Positions 42,025 through 53,899 of a stretch of DNA of 64,000 nucleotides are shown here, piece after piece (the stretch's first letter is position 1; the number at the start of each line of letters is the position of its first letter). The stretch is from Omphalotus guepiniiformis (lineage: Eukaryota > Basidiomycota > Agaricomycetes > Agaricales > Omphalotaceae). Location of the stretch: NCBI GenBank assembly GCA_028554645.1, contig JAQOOI010000079.1:620001-684000 (forward strand), written 5' to 3'. The notes under the pieces were generated by a model. That model was not told where the DNA came from. It saw only the letters and a list, made by a program, of their open reading frames with translations, and ran no database searches. A program made the translations under genes and the position numbers.

Positions 42025-42303
42025 TGTAAGGACTGATGTTCTCCAGAGAGTAGACTACCCAATACATGCAAGTATGAAAGTGTTTTTATACTTATTCTGA
42101 AGAGAAATAGGAGAGTAAGAACTATATTATTCGGGAGGGGCAGGAAGTGTTATTGAATGAAGAAAATTTAGTAATTGAGTAGGATTGAATGAGAGTGACG
42201 AAGATAACCCATAAGAGTGGAAAAATGGCTAGCGGAACCTAAAGGAGTAGTAGACGGAGTCGGAGAAGTAATCCGTCGGCCGAATAGTCGACTGGGTGTT
42301 ACA
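42025..42303 (-). repeat. E3 putative 5' LTR
   Basis: On the minus strand the sequence begins TGTAACACCC at 42303, a start shared by many Ty3-type LTRs. One candidate end is CTTACA at 42025, which forms the inverted TGTAA/TTACA; another is TCGTCA at 41875. The partner LTR is out of the window, so length and TSD are unverified. No convincing TGG primer site follows either end. Confidence 0.4.
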
Positions 42304-43403
42304 ATCCGAGTCCGAGAATTGATTTTTTCGTTCTACGCAAAAACTCAGAGAAACACAGTTGTCATTGAACTCATTGCACATCGGGTAATATCTATGTATC
42401 ATAGTTGACGAAAGAGAACGTGATCGTACGAAAATTTTTGCCAGTGACAGCGTACAGGGTCCTCGAGCTCATCGAATTCTTCTCGCAATATCTTATCTTC
42501 TGATAAGTCGCGACACTCTTTCTTATTTCGGAACTCTTGTATTCTTATGCTAATTAGCAAAAAGGTTCAGGGATGAGCCTGGAATGATCACTTCACCGTG
42601 AAGTTCACGAATTAGCAAAGCATAACAATGAGGATGATGACCCGAAATGACATTCATATACAAGCTGATACAACCGCCGACCAGACAGCCTTCTTTCAAT
42701 TTGTTCTACCCTACGGATCGCCTGGAGCATCGACGGTCATTGACGAGGAAGTTCGACCGGGAGCCAATGGTCAACAACTCGGGGACCAACCATTCCTATG
42801 GACAATGTCACTGGCCTTATGTCATCTCTACAACTATGATATTGCCCCAAGCATCGTTGAACGCATCACAAATGAGCAGATATCCCGCCTGAGCCTCGTG
42901 CTTCAAGCACTTCCTTGTTAGATTTATCATATCCTCATGCTGATTTGCTAACTGAGAAGATGAACTGGTTGAGTTGGCCGAAGTAGGAACATGAGGCAGG
43001 AGATACCCACCGTTTGTTCACTGCTCAGGCACAGATTTTCACCAAGCTGCGCCCTCGTCAATTGAGCTCGGTTGGTATAATATCAAAGCCAAATACTCAA
43101 ATTCCTCATGGAAGGAGCTAGGACCTCGTTCCAGGGGCCATAAAGAAGACATGAATGATCAGTCTCAGCCGCGAGGAAGACAACAGCCGCCTCTTCGACT
43201 GATAGACAGGCAATAGGTCTTCAAGCAACCGATATCAGACGCCGATCCTTGGGTCCATAGTTTGATTGAGAAGATCTGAGAAGATCCTGAAGAAGACGAG
43301 AGTCTCATTAATGTTCCGAAGTAGATGAACATCGACACAGCATAACTACTCACTCTATTTTGGCCCCTTTGACGCTGCTCAGAGTCTAGTACTCGAAGTA
43401 ATA
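42304..43403. other. Intergenic region, no gene supported
   Basis: 1.1 kb between the transposon nest and the first host gene. A 97-codon ORF at 42628-42921 (plus) has no recognisable motif, no partner exons and no clear promoter, so it is not called. Confidence 0.5.
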
Positions 43404-44869
43404 CTAGACCCGGGCACAAACAAATCGATCGCAATGCAGCACTGTGTGTTCCATTTTTCCAAAATCAGGTTTCCAAGCACTATCATCGTTCGTTTCTCCG
43501 GGCGTGATATTTGAAGCATCACTACACTTCGACAACATTGACCGAACTTGAGCCGGGCTAAGGTTTACGGTACGCCACGGTTTCCATATGCAGAACTCAC
43601 TCCCCTCCATAAAGTCCGCTGGATTTCGGATAGGAGTTGAAGACGGAGACGGATTGGCATTAAACGAGAATAGGACAAAGAAAGTCGGCGAGGTAGGGGT
43701 GCTGTCCGTTATTTGCGAGAATATGTCTAGTGGGAAGATTGCAGGAGTACGCATTTTGGATTCGGTCTCAAACGGAAATGGAGGAGATCTCATCGACGAT
43801 GTGAGTCGACAGACTGCTAACCCTGGAACTGAGGGTGAAGAAAGAATCTTTCGAGGCAAGTGAACGAGCTTGACTATACAGAGCCGAGCATCTGCTCGTG
43901 GTCGAGCCGAGAGTGAGCGGGAAGAGAAGAAGATGCTGTACTCCTTCTCCCAGAGAGAAAGTGACGTCTTTGCATGAGCAATGATCTCCGAGGCTTGGGC
44001 AGCAAGACCGTTTCTACACAGGCACACTCTATCGTCAGCATATATTCACATCAACACAGAAAATATTCTCACTTTTGAAGCCGAGGTTCTTTGCCTGGCC
44101 AGCTTCCTTTCTTTGGACTGATATCCAATCCTCGCATAGTTTCTGGCTCACCCTCATCTCTCAAACCGAACTCAGAATGGTGATCCTGCAGAAATATACT
44201 TGCCAACTCGGAAAGGCCGCTTTCTGTTGACAGATCGATAGCGCGCGCCATCCGAGTCGTGGCGATGGTTCGCAGAACCTTGGAGGGTTGGTCAGGAGGC
44301 TGCAAAGGAAGTTGTAAAGGCATCGCCTTCCTCCCAGATGGTGGGTTTCGAGCGGGACTGTCCGTGAGAGGTCGACGAGGAACAGAGAGGGGTTTGAGCG
44401 GTGTTTTTGGAGGAGCAGGAGGAAATGGGGGTGGGAGAAGTGGCTTGAGTTTCGAAGTAGGTTTGGACGAAGGTTTAGATATTGGCTTCTCTACCCGAGT
44501 AGACCGAGTCCCGACGGTAGAGGTAGAACCCTGATGACTCAAACGACTGGATTTACTTGTCGGCTTACTGCCTGGCTCTGACCCAGGGTGCAGCTGGGGA
44601 TCTAGCACCGGAAAGTGAGGAGAAGATATAGAGGATCGAGATAAAGATTTCGTGCTGGTTTTGGCGTCCTTCGGAGAACCAATGACTTGGCCATTCACCG
44701 AGTTCGTTGTCGACTTAGATGTCCCAAAGGCGGATTGAAATCGCGGTGCAGCGATTTTGGGTACCCTAGAAGCAGATTTTGACTGGTGAAACCCGTCAGG
44801 CCCAGAGAGACCGCCGCTGTTGACCTTTCTGCGTTTGTGAGGAGGCCCAGAATCCTCATCTATTGGCAT
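43404..44869 (-). CDS. Uncharacterised nuclear-type protein, two exons
   Basis: Exon 1 is 44869-44073 and exon 2 is 44028-43404, joined in frame to give about 473 residues. The N-terminus has a basic signal-like PPHKRRKVNSGG, then a long Ser/Pro/Thr/Lys-rich disordered region. From about residue 235 the sequence becomes ordered (RAIDLSTESGLSELASIF, then GLAAQASEIIAHAKTSLSLW) and continues into exon 2 with beta-like stretches (RLCIVKLVHLP, FFVLFSFNAN) and EFCIWKPWRTV. The C-terminal part has the look of an OB-like or small beta domain, but this is an impression only. I do not recognise the family. It is divergent from the gene at 45191. Confidence 0.65.
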
Positions 44870-45190
44870 GACTTGTAGCCTATTATTAGTAGTATTAAGG
44901 GAGCCTGGTGAGCATTGCTCTGTGAGTAAAGTGAGCCTCTGATAGATATATTCTCACCTTTTCCTCAAGTTTGCACCTGAAAAGCTTTGTTGTTTCAGGG
45001 AGAGATTTGGGAGATATTATCCAGGTGAGGTTGTAGGAAATGAGGATCATTGAACACGCTGGTCCGTGCACCAATGGCGAGTCATGTGAGTCCCTGAGTT
45101 TAACAAACACGACCGTGTCACTTAGTGACACGACTCTGCTTCTACTCTCATTGCTGATTCATTCACGTCCTTTTTTCCGGACACTCAAAA
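44870..45190. promoter_or_regulatory. Shared intergenic region of two divergent genes
   Basis: 321 bp between two divergent starts. It contains a perfect inverted repeat CGTGTCAC-TTA-GTGACACG at 45114-45132, about 60 bp from the right-hand ATG. No TATA box is obvious. Confidence 0.4.
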
Positions 45191-46018
45191 ATGCCTCGAG
45201 GACAAAGCAAAACAGCCAAGAAGAATTCCTCCAATGCTGAAGAAGAAAATATTTCAGCTTCCCAAGGAAGCAACACCAGTGACGATCATGTGTGAATATC
45301 TGCATTCGAGTTGACGCTTCAACACGCTCAACCTTGCTCTGATTATCCAGTTTGGAGCTCGCTGTAGCTGAAAAACTCCTTGGTCCGTGTTTATCGTGTG
45401 CTTACTGCATTTTGGCTGACGAAACATCGTAGCATCCAAAGAAAAGAAGAGGAGAGATCAACAAAAACAGTTCATCGCCGCCGCGCACTTGCAAGTCCAC
45501 AAAGAGGTTCTTTTCAACGTTCAACGTCAATCTCGATGTCTACAACGTGTATCATAGCTCCAGGTCACGTCAGCGAACCTGAAGGATGCTGTCGAGTCTA
45601 TGTTAGTTAGAAACGTTTTTCGTCTCATCGAAGTGGCTAATAACCACTCTTCAGTGAAGAAATTTATCAAGCATTCATAATCAACTACGCTGCAGAAGAA
45701 GACAAGATTCGTGCAATCTGGTCTGAAATCAAGGAAGAGAAACTCAAGCAGCAAGTGCGAAAGATGATATTATCACAGAATCATCTGTTCAGCTGGCCTC
45801 CTAACACATCTATCGCTTAGAAATTGTTCGAGAAGATTCTCGCAACGAGCTCGACGGTCAGCAAGCAATGTGAAGAAGCGCAAATCAAGGCGTTGGGAGC
45901 TGCAAAGGTGGCTGTCTTGGGTGCGCTGCTTCTCCACGATGTTCAACGCTGGACGCTGAACCTCCCTCTCGCAGAAACCCAGAAGGTTGTCGATCTCATC
46001 AGCCTAAAGCCTACCTAA
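45191..46018 (+). CDS. Small coiled-coil protein, function unknown
   Basis: Predicted exons are about 45191-45289, 45351-45382, 45433-45508, 45560-45601, one from about 45655 to 45752, and 45822-46018, giving about 180 residues. The product starts MPRGQSKTAKKNSSN, then has helical segments (LELAVAEKLL, KKRRDQQKQFIAAAHLQVHK, EEIYQAFIINYAAEEDKIRA) likely to form a coiled coil, and ends LNLPLAETQKVVDLISLKPT. No family was recognised. The junctions in the middle are by eye, and one donor (GTTCTT) is weak. Confidence 0.6.
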
Positions 46019-46398
46019 CTCCTGTTCGATGGCCTGGCCTGGGGTTTGTGCTATGCTTTCTGCTTGCTACTCGTATCTTGGAATCAATTGCTCTTCCTAA
46101 TCAACGTATCATATTCATTCCTTGCGCAACTATGCAACGATTGTATCCTCAGATCAAAACTTTGTCTCAACATGTCGTAGTTTCGTCCCTTCTTGAAGAC
46201 TTCGCTCAAACATAGGAGTCTCGGAGGCATCATAAATCCCTGTCGTCACGAAATCGATCTGACATTGAGGATTTCATCATCGCTCCGGCTGTGATCATAC
46301 ATCAGTACCGAGTACGCTATAAACTGAGGCTCTGTTATCTCTCAAGTAAACTCCAGTTTCAATTCACATCTAACATTTTGTATTCAGGGTCTTGAAAC

Positions 46399-46870
46399 AT
46401 GTCTACTAGTAAGTCAAACCAATGCCTTTGTATGCGGCTGCTGCTCACGTCTTCGCAGACACTCAGAATAAGAACCCTGAACGTGTCGCGGCGGGTCTCA
46501 AAGGGACTTTAAAGAACCCTAATGTATCCGAAGAAGCGAAGGAGCGTGCCAGTGACCGCCTGCAAAAACTGGGTGTCGATGACCGAGATCGTACCAAGAA
46601 TACTGAGAGCAAGAGTACGTTCTGTTTTAATGTAAGGGCAACTAACACTCCACTAATGTTGCGCAGGCGTCCCAGTGGGCGACGTGGTCGTCGTTGATGA
46701 TGCAAAAGTCAATGGTGCGAAAAGTGTATTCTATGATCCGCATTTTTTCTCACATTCTATCAGACGGGGGTGATGGTGACTTCGAGTCAATGAATGTTTT
46801 GGGGCATGAGGACGAAGATGATGAGTACGAATACAAACCTCCCAACTCGGAGGATGTCGATGAGCTGTAG
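46399..46870 (+). CDS. con-6: Conidiation-specific protein 6 (Con-6) family
   Basis: Four exons: 46399-46408, 46459-46614, 46667-46723 and 46764-46870. The tiny first exon encodes MST plus one base. The second holds a single Con-6 repeat: RVAAGLKGTLKNPNVSEEAKERASDRLQ, whose core NPNVSEEAKERA is the family hallmark. The C-terminus is acidic (HEDEDDEYEYK type) and ends in DVDEL. Con-6 proteins are small and hydrophilic, expressed in spores and stress; many carry two repeats, so this is a short form of about 109 residues. A TATA-like CTATAAACTG lies about 80 bp upstream of the ATG. Confidence 0.85.
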
Positions 46871-48082
46871 ACGCGTGAGGCTTGCGTGAAGCACCTCAGG
46901 ATATGTTCAATTTTATGTTAAATTGCCAAACCCTTGTATTTCTGTAGCCCTGTCCTCAAATTGTAACCGATTTTACTGTAATGTATTATTTTGCACGTGA
47001 TGGTGAGGTATCGCGTCAACCAACTGGCGTGCCTTAAACTTGTCCATCCACGATGAATGTACGCAGTTTTGCAGCCTCCTGTGTGTCGCAACAACTCCTG
47101 TTAGCTCATGACGACCAGTCATAATGGGCAGAAAATCCTGAAGGTGAGCATAATGCGGAGCTCAGAAGTCAGAGAGCTAGAATCAGTTTGAACTGCTGAA
47201 ACATAGATTTCCAAGGCCACAGAAACCTCGAAGTATAGCTTTGAAGACCAATTTGTTCCTCTCAGCAGCAGTGTTTACAAGTTATTCCCATCTATGTTCG
47301 TTTTAGAATATCGCCTTATTCTGAGCACTGTCACTAAATGCCGTAGGCTCGCCGTCGCCAATACAGCGCCAATACCAACCCTTACCAACCCTGCTCAGAA
47401 ACCGCTTAAATCTCCCAGCCAAGAAAGCGAGCAGAAGGCGAGGTCTACAGCATCACAGCTTTGCTAGTATATTCAAGATTTCAGTGGTGGTGGATTTACG
47501 AAAGTCCCGGCCAGGTTCTAGCTCATGTATCGGAGGGGGGAAAATTAGGAGTGAGTCGGCTTTCCCTCGTCTCATCGCCGGTGACCACCGGTGACCACCG
47601 TTCATTAAATCCTAGCTAGATGGAGATATGGGCAGTATCACACCATGCATAGTATGTTGGCTGTCAAACATACATAATCTTGATGGTAATCATTGTCAAT
47701 GTTTTATGCGGTTCTCGGACCCAAGTCATTCATTCAATGTTTATGGTAAGCACGAGGCGAGTTTGGGCACCCTTCCCTTCCCGCGGCTTATTCCACCTAT
47801 CCGCATCATTCTAGCCTGCTCGATCCTACGTTGGCCTTATTCTCCTTCCAGGCATTACGCCGCTGATGCATGTTAACATAACGGGATCTCGGCGCTTGTT
47901 GAAAATTTAGCTGTGAGGTACTTATAACCTTGATTCCGAGAATAAATCGTTCGTTGCCCCTTCCTCAGCTCGCTCTGTTTTAGAGGCTGGGACTGCTTCT
48001 AGCATCATCCTTCGACTTCTGGTTGGGATACCCTTTGATTGCATCCACACGTTATTCCCCCCCTCATCGTGAACATCGCAGT
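46871..48082. other. Intergenic region, no gene seen
   Basis: 1.2 kb with short ORFs only. It includes a tandem GGTGACCACC pair at 47579-47600. Confidence 0.5.
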
Positions 48083-49670
48083 ATGGTCGACTGGCAGTCT
48101 GCAGAGCAGTTGGCATTGGATGCACAGGTGTTCGTCAAGCTCATTCATGCCCTGGCGGGTCTCTACGCGTAAGTGGGATCCTGGTCTTCGTCTTCCTATG
48201 CCTCAACGTTTACACCTTAGGTGGGAATGGTTCCTTTCGTGCGATTTTGACTGGGATTTTATCACTGGGAAGAAACGGTTTCGGTGGCCCATGGTATGTG
48301 TATAGCTGTTCTGCGGAGTATATCATCTCTCATTCACTCAATCTTTTTTCAAAAGATCTTCTATTTTTTGAATAGATATCTTCTGCTGTTTGCTCTCATC
48401 GGAATGTGGGTTCAATCTCCAATACTCTTTCTTCTCTCTTACTAAGTTCCATCCCTTACGGCGCACAATCATATCTAGATTGATATCTTTTGACTCGACA
48501 TCGTAAGCTCCGTCATCAATGGATCATCAGACACTTTGCTAATGTTATACTAGGAAATTGAATTGTCAGGCGTTATACACCTTCAATCAGCTCGCAGGTA
48601 ATGCGGCTGTCGGGTTGGCCAGTATCAATCTGAGTTTACGAACGTAAGTCATGCAAAGAATTTTAAAGGCTTCAATCATAACGTATTGTAAAGAATTGCA
48701 GTATATGGCAATTCTAAACCTATGACCATTTTCCTAGTCATCATCATCCTGGGACATTGGTCCCTAATTCTTCAAGGTGAGAAAACATCACACCTGCACT
48801 CCGGTTCATAGGTTTACCCACAAATCCCATCAGGTGTTCTTCTAAAGGCTGTATGGAACGATGAAGCTTCGCAATGTGTCATTGTTTCGACCAACAACAC
48901 GATCCTTGCTGCCACTTTCATTTACTCAATGTCATTCGATCTCATTGTTTTCATGCTGAATGCATACAAGCTGTACATTCGTCGAGGCAAGGAGGGTGCA
49001 ATCGGCGAGAGTCGACTTGGAAAAATGATCTTCGGGGACGGTTTAGTTTATTTCTTCATCGCGTATGTAATTGCACCTCTCTTCTTGTTCTACTGCTCAC
49101 TAGTCATTAATTCAGGTTCCTATCAAATGTTCTGGCCACTGTATTCATGCTCCTAAACCTTAACTCCATTATGACTGTCATCTTCAACGTCCCCGCCGCC
49201 ATTTCGAGCACGGTGAGAACTCCTCTGTCGACGCGTCAGAAATGAAGGGTTCTGATCCCTTGTCACCCTCAGATTGTCGCAGGTCGCGTAGTGCGACGTC
49301 TCTCAAACTTCAAGAATGAAGGCGCTGAGGTGTAGTGAGTGATCAACAAACACATTGAATTAGAAATCCACTGATCAGTGCATGCAGTTCGGGCTCGGCA
49401 TCGAATTCAGGGGTTCAATACAGACCAAACCCTCGCAGAATAGTCACTGGTCTACATGGGTCTGGTTCCCCGGGCCTTCCCAACGGAGGCGGGGTACACG
49501 TTCAAATGGAAACATTTACTCGTGCAGAGGACCTCGTGCAAACACCATCTTCGCCTGGCACTGAGGGTATTCACCATGTACACTACGCCATCGACTCAGA
49601 ATCGGAACTAAAGCAAAATGAGGGGAGTGATATAGATTTTGTCGATGATACTAAGACCACGGCATTGTAG
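48083..49670 (+). CDS. DUF6533-like membrane protein, copy 1
   Basis: A many-exon gene starting ATG 48083 (MVDWQSAEQLALDAQ) and ending at the stop 49668-49670. After VFVKLIHALAGLYA the DUF6533-type motif appears: WEWFLSCDFDWDFI, a short basic KKRFRWPM, then FYFLNRYLLLFALIG. This family in mushroom-forming fungi has about six to seven membrane helices and no known function (known). Further helices are visible in VIIILGHWSLIL, ILAATFIYSMSFDLIVFML and LVYFFIA...FLSNVLATVFMLLNL. The cytosolic tail is acidic and shares VHVQMETF with the copy at 53900. All junctions I followed stay in frame. Confidence 0.75.
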
Positions 49671-52600
49671 AAAGGATATTAGTGACTAATCTGCGCACAT
49701 TTTGGAGATGCATCAAGCTAGAATACTCAATAGTACTCAGTATACCCCTTGTTGCTGTAAAACGGACTGAGGAATGTCCGAATTGATGATCACAGTACTC
49801 TAGAAGTTTGCTGTTTTTTTGTTCAAGTACTACTAGTAGCACTTTAGTCTCCTAGTAACATAGTAACATCCTGGTGTACCCGAGCTAAATTCTCACGATT
49901 CTTTGCGTCCTTTACACACTACCGACCAGCAAGAGCTTCGTAGGGTATTTCTGATAGGTTTCCCGTCAAGATGAAGTTACACGAGGACTCCTCCAGACCT
50001 ACCTGATAGGCTAGGCGTGCGGTGATATGAGGACTTGCTGTATTGTATCCGCTCAGGGGTTTCGATAGAAATGGGTGACCAGCAACCTTCTACAGCTTCG
50101 TTCGGGCAGCACTACCTTCCAATGTTCGGCGAATTGTACCGCTGTTCATAGATGGCTCATCGATTGTGATCGCAGCGCTTGTCCCTCATCCTCCCATTGG
50201 TTCTCGGTTGCTTAAAGTACTGCTGTCCACAGCTGTTGCGTTTAAATCAAGAGTCTTGGAGAACCAACTGCAATGGCTGTCGATCATGACTGCTGTAACT
50301 CAATAGTCATCAGTTGTAGTGGAATCCGGTGGTGCTGGACTGCGATATCGGGTGTTTCTTCATTGCGGTCGTAATGCAATCAGAAAGAACGGTCACACAA
50401 GACCTCTGCTATGCGCGCTACTGTATTTTTGCCTGTGGCAGAATGTTTATACAAGAAAACAAGGATGCTTCTCAACTCCGAGTATTCGGCGGGCGGCTTT
50501 TATGGAAACGTTATCTGATCTGTACGCAGACCTTATGGCATTTCTTCTTTCCTTAACCACGTTAGCTGACTGGGAACTTGAACTTAGAGTAAACTGGCAT
50601 CATAATCATACTCAAAATCTCAAGAGCGAGAGACTGACCCTACCGTCATCCTACGGAAAACCAGGAGCAGGAGACGATAGAAGACGTTGTTGACAATGTT
50701 GTATGCTCAAAGCTTCTATTTTGACCTCACCATCCAGGTTGTCTGTCTGTCTGTGCTTGGAAGCTAGACATATAAATCCTCCGCTCTGCAGATGAACTAA
50801 ACAGGGACTGACTTGGCTGTTCTCGTACAGTGTACATACCCTGTTCTCTGGAGACTTGCGGTTTTTGCCAATGACGCCCATCGGTTCACGAATAGGTGAG
50901 TGATTGAGAACATGTTACTATGTACTGTCCCAACTGAATTCCGGTCTGCTGTAATAGACGTAGCTACATGCAGGGTTCCACTACAACAGACCGTGAAGGG
51001 CTGGGGGTTGCAACCGTACCGCATGTAAGCCTTACGCGGAGCCTTACGCAGAGTGACCCCGTTTGGTCCATCGGGTTCGGGGATGGACAGGGATGGACCT
51101 CAAGGTATCCGGCTAGACCTCTGTGACAAGCTAGGCGGATGCCGTTTTTCAGCTCGTGCCTTTGTCTGCATTGACCGTCTCCGCCTGTCATCGCATGCGT
51201 CTTCTCGACCGTGAGCGTGAGCGAGGATGTGGAGTGTGTAAATACGCGCTTCGAGTCGTTCACCCTGCCTCAGTCGACAAATACTCCGAGCGACCGCCTC
51301 CGACTAATTTTCAGGTGTGAGTATCATTTCATATTGAGTCGAAGAAGACTTTTCTGGACGCTATATTGATTGTACAGAACGTGCCGTCACTGTAGCTAAA
51401 TGCGTATGATATCACCGTCTCACGCGAAAATGATGACCGGGATTGACGGGAGTCAAGACGAGTCGAGGTGCTTCCTGCAATCGCTCATGAAAACTGTAAA
51501 TGTTAATGAACCTTGGAAGATAGGACTGCGATTTTCTGGAGTCCGACCTAGTTCGACGGCTGTGTGTGGCTCAGAATATTACTGGCAAACACATATACTA
51601 TGATCAACCTTTGATTAACCTGTATAGAAGTTAATTATGCGGCTGCGGGCTGCATACTGCAGGAATCAGGGATGTCGATGGGTCCCTGTTACAAGTGACT
51701 ACTCAATCAATTATCCGAGCTCTTCTTCGAATTCGAATTCTGAACGCACAACCGTCTTTACCGGCGTGTTCCCTTACACAGGTTCCCTGTACTTATGATC
51801 ATGATTCGTCGACGTCGGAGGGACGACACCGACATCAGCTGTAACCGGCGGTCATGATTATACTGACGAATCGGGATGGGCGCTACTAAGCGGAGAAGGC
51901 GAATTTCTGGGAAAGTGAGGATTAAAATGCGTCTTGAACATAGCGAATTGATTCTTACAACGGCGATCCACTGTGTGCGTTGTTTTTTCTGTTTTTTCGG
52001 TGACAATTAACCCTCTGTGCAGGGTTTCTCCGGTAACGCGAAAACGACGAAAGAAGCAAAACATCATGATATTACAAAACTATTTTCTCTGTTTCCGTCA
52101 TATCGGAAGAAGGGTGACGCGACGTCTTGTGGCAAAACGTATGCTAATAACAAGTGAAAAGTGCGGTCCCGGCGAGCATGAGTATCTCATTACATTCACT
52201 CATCTTATCCATTCCTCATATCAAGTCTTTTTAGTTCAGGTGTTAGACCGTTGAATCAGTATTTCAGCTGGACCATGGGCTGCGTATGTACGGATGACTA
52301 CGTCCCGTGACCTGCTCAAACTAAGACTATTTTCGCAGTAATGGGGCTGGTGCCTTGTTCCAGAAGAAGCCTAGAGAGTCAAAAGAGGCAAGTGGAATCC
52401 TGAAGATTGGTGGACCGTGGCTGTCGATGGTTGGCGCCTCCACAATCATAAGTGGAAAACTGAGGCGAGAGATATAGTGGTGTGTTTTGGTGAACATTTG
52501 TTGCCTCAGCATTTGTATATTTTGGGCATCCTCTGATGTTCTGCCTTTGCGAATCTCGCACCGCTGATTTCTCTTTGGCGTTTAGTCCATGAACGGTGCT

Positions 52601-53899
52601 CCACGCAATCCTCGGAGGTAAGCTCTGAAGGCAGTACTGCGTATTTTAGATATCGAGCAGTCCCTGGCGGCTGGAAGGGGCGGAAAAGTACGGCATTGGG
52701 ATGTTCTTCGTGTGGCTCGCCTGTGGTAAGTATACTGGCGAGTGTGAGTCTGTGTGAGTATTATACTATGTCTAGAACTCCATCGTTCTTCCATATGAGC
52801 GGCAAGAGAATCGAACAGATTACCATCAGCTTGTTTGGTTACCTACTATCAGTTTATTCCAAAGCTTGTGGCTTGTGTGCATTTGCGCACCGGGTAGGCT
52901 TGGTCGGATGATATAGACAACTGTTCACGTAACTTTGAAGGGTTCAAGGTTGGCATTCTTGGAAGTTAGACAACATGGATGTCCAGGATTAGATAGATCA
53001 TGAACGTTGAACATGTGAGCGAAGATTTTTACACATTTCTCAGCTCCCCACAAATCATACATACCCTTGAAGTACGATGCGACGTCAAAACTCTTGTCAA
53101 ATTCACTGCGAATTGGCCGATCCAGAGCCTTCTTCGCTTGTGATCATCGGTAAATGCCATTCGGAAATACCAAGCTGACCGAATGGTAGTAAGTAAGGCG
53201 AGAGTGAGAAAAGTCTTTGGGTTTGTGGAATCGCTTCATATGGGTGCTTTTCGGATGAAGTGATGATTTTGAAAGCATAGTCAATTTGCTGATAGAAGAT
53301 TCCCCTTCAGATTACTTGCCAGAAGCTGCGAAACGGCGTGCCAACTTTGCCATAGATATACTTAGATGTACAGAGATGAACAGCTGCTGTCGTGCCTGCG
53401 GAAAATTCCGTAAAATTATCATCCATGCATGATCAGTCCAGACTCGGAAAATAATGATTATGTAATATTTCTAACCTCGGTGCCTTCATGTTTCCTGTTT
53501 GGTTGTTAGCAGCCAGCTCTCAGTTCTTCTGGACTCTAATTTTCATCTGTTTTTCTAGTTGAAGGGTGGAGAAACGAAGCATGAATAATTAAGCTTCCAT
53601 GAACGCGAGATCTGAGCGGGTCTGACGAGATACGAAGCGGAGGACAGAAATTCTGTATCATCTTCTCAGGGAGAAGAAGACCATAGCGAGGAAGTCAAAT
53701 CAATGTGGTAATGTAAACTTGATATAAGTCCGTCCCACATTTGGCCAGATTCTTCGACATCTGTCCCCTTCTTTCTCCTTTCTCTCCTCGCCGTCCTCTT
53801 TGTCGTCGATACCCTCCTCATCGTTCAAGTTGCTATCAACGGCGGCTTATCGACATTGACCGTAGTGCCAGACCTTTGAGTCTTTGACTTCATCGCAAC
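49671..53899. other. Long intergenic region, no gene supported
   Basis: 4.2 kb between the two paralogs. ORFs up to 124 codons (50319-50693) lack motifs and splice partners. No relics of the paralogs or of transposons were recognised by eye. The last 150 bp before 53900 are CT-rich, as is common just before fungal start sites. Confidence 0.5.

Noticed and set aside
42628..42921. 97-codon ORF in the gap right of the transposon nest
   Set aside because: No recognisable domain, no neighbouring exons and no repeat context.
50319..50693. 124-codon ORF in the gap between the DUF6533 paralogs
   Set aside because: Composition is not protein-like, and an overlapping ORF in another frame is equally long.
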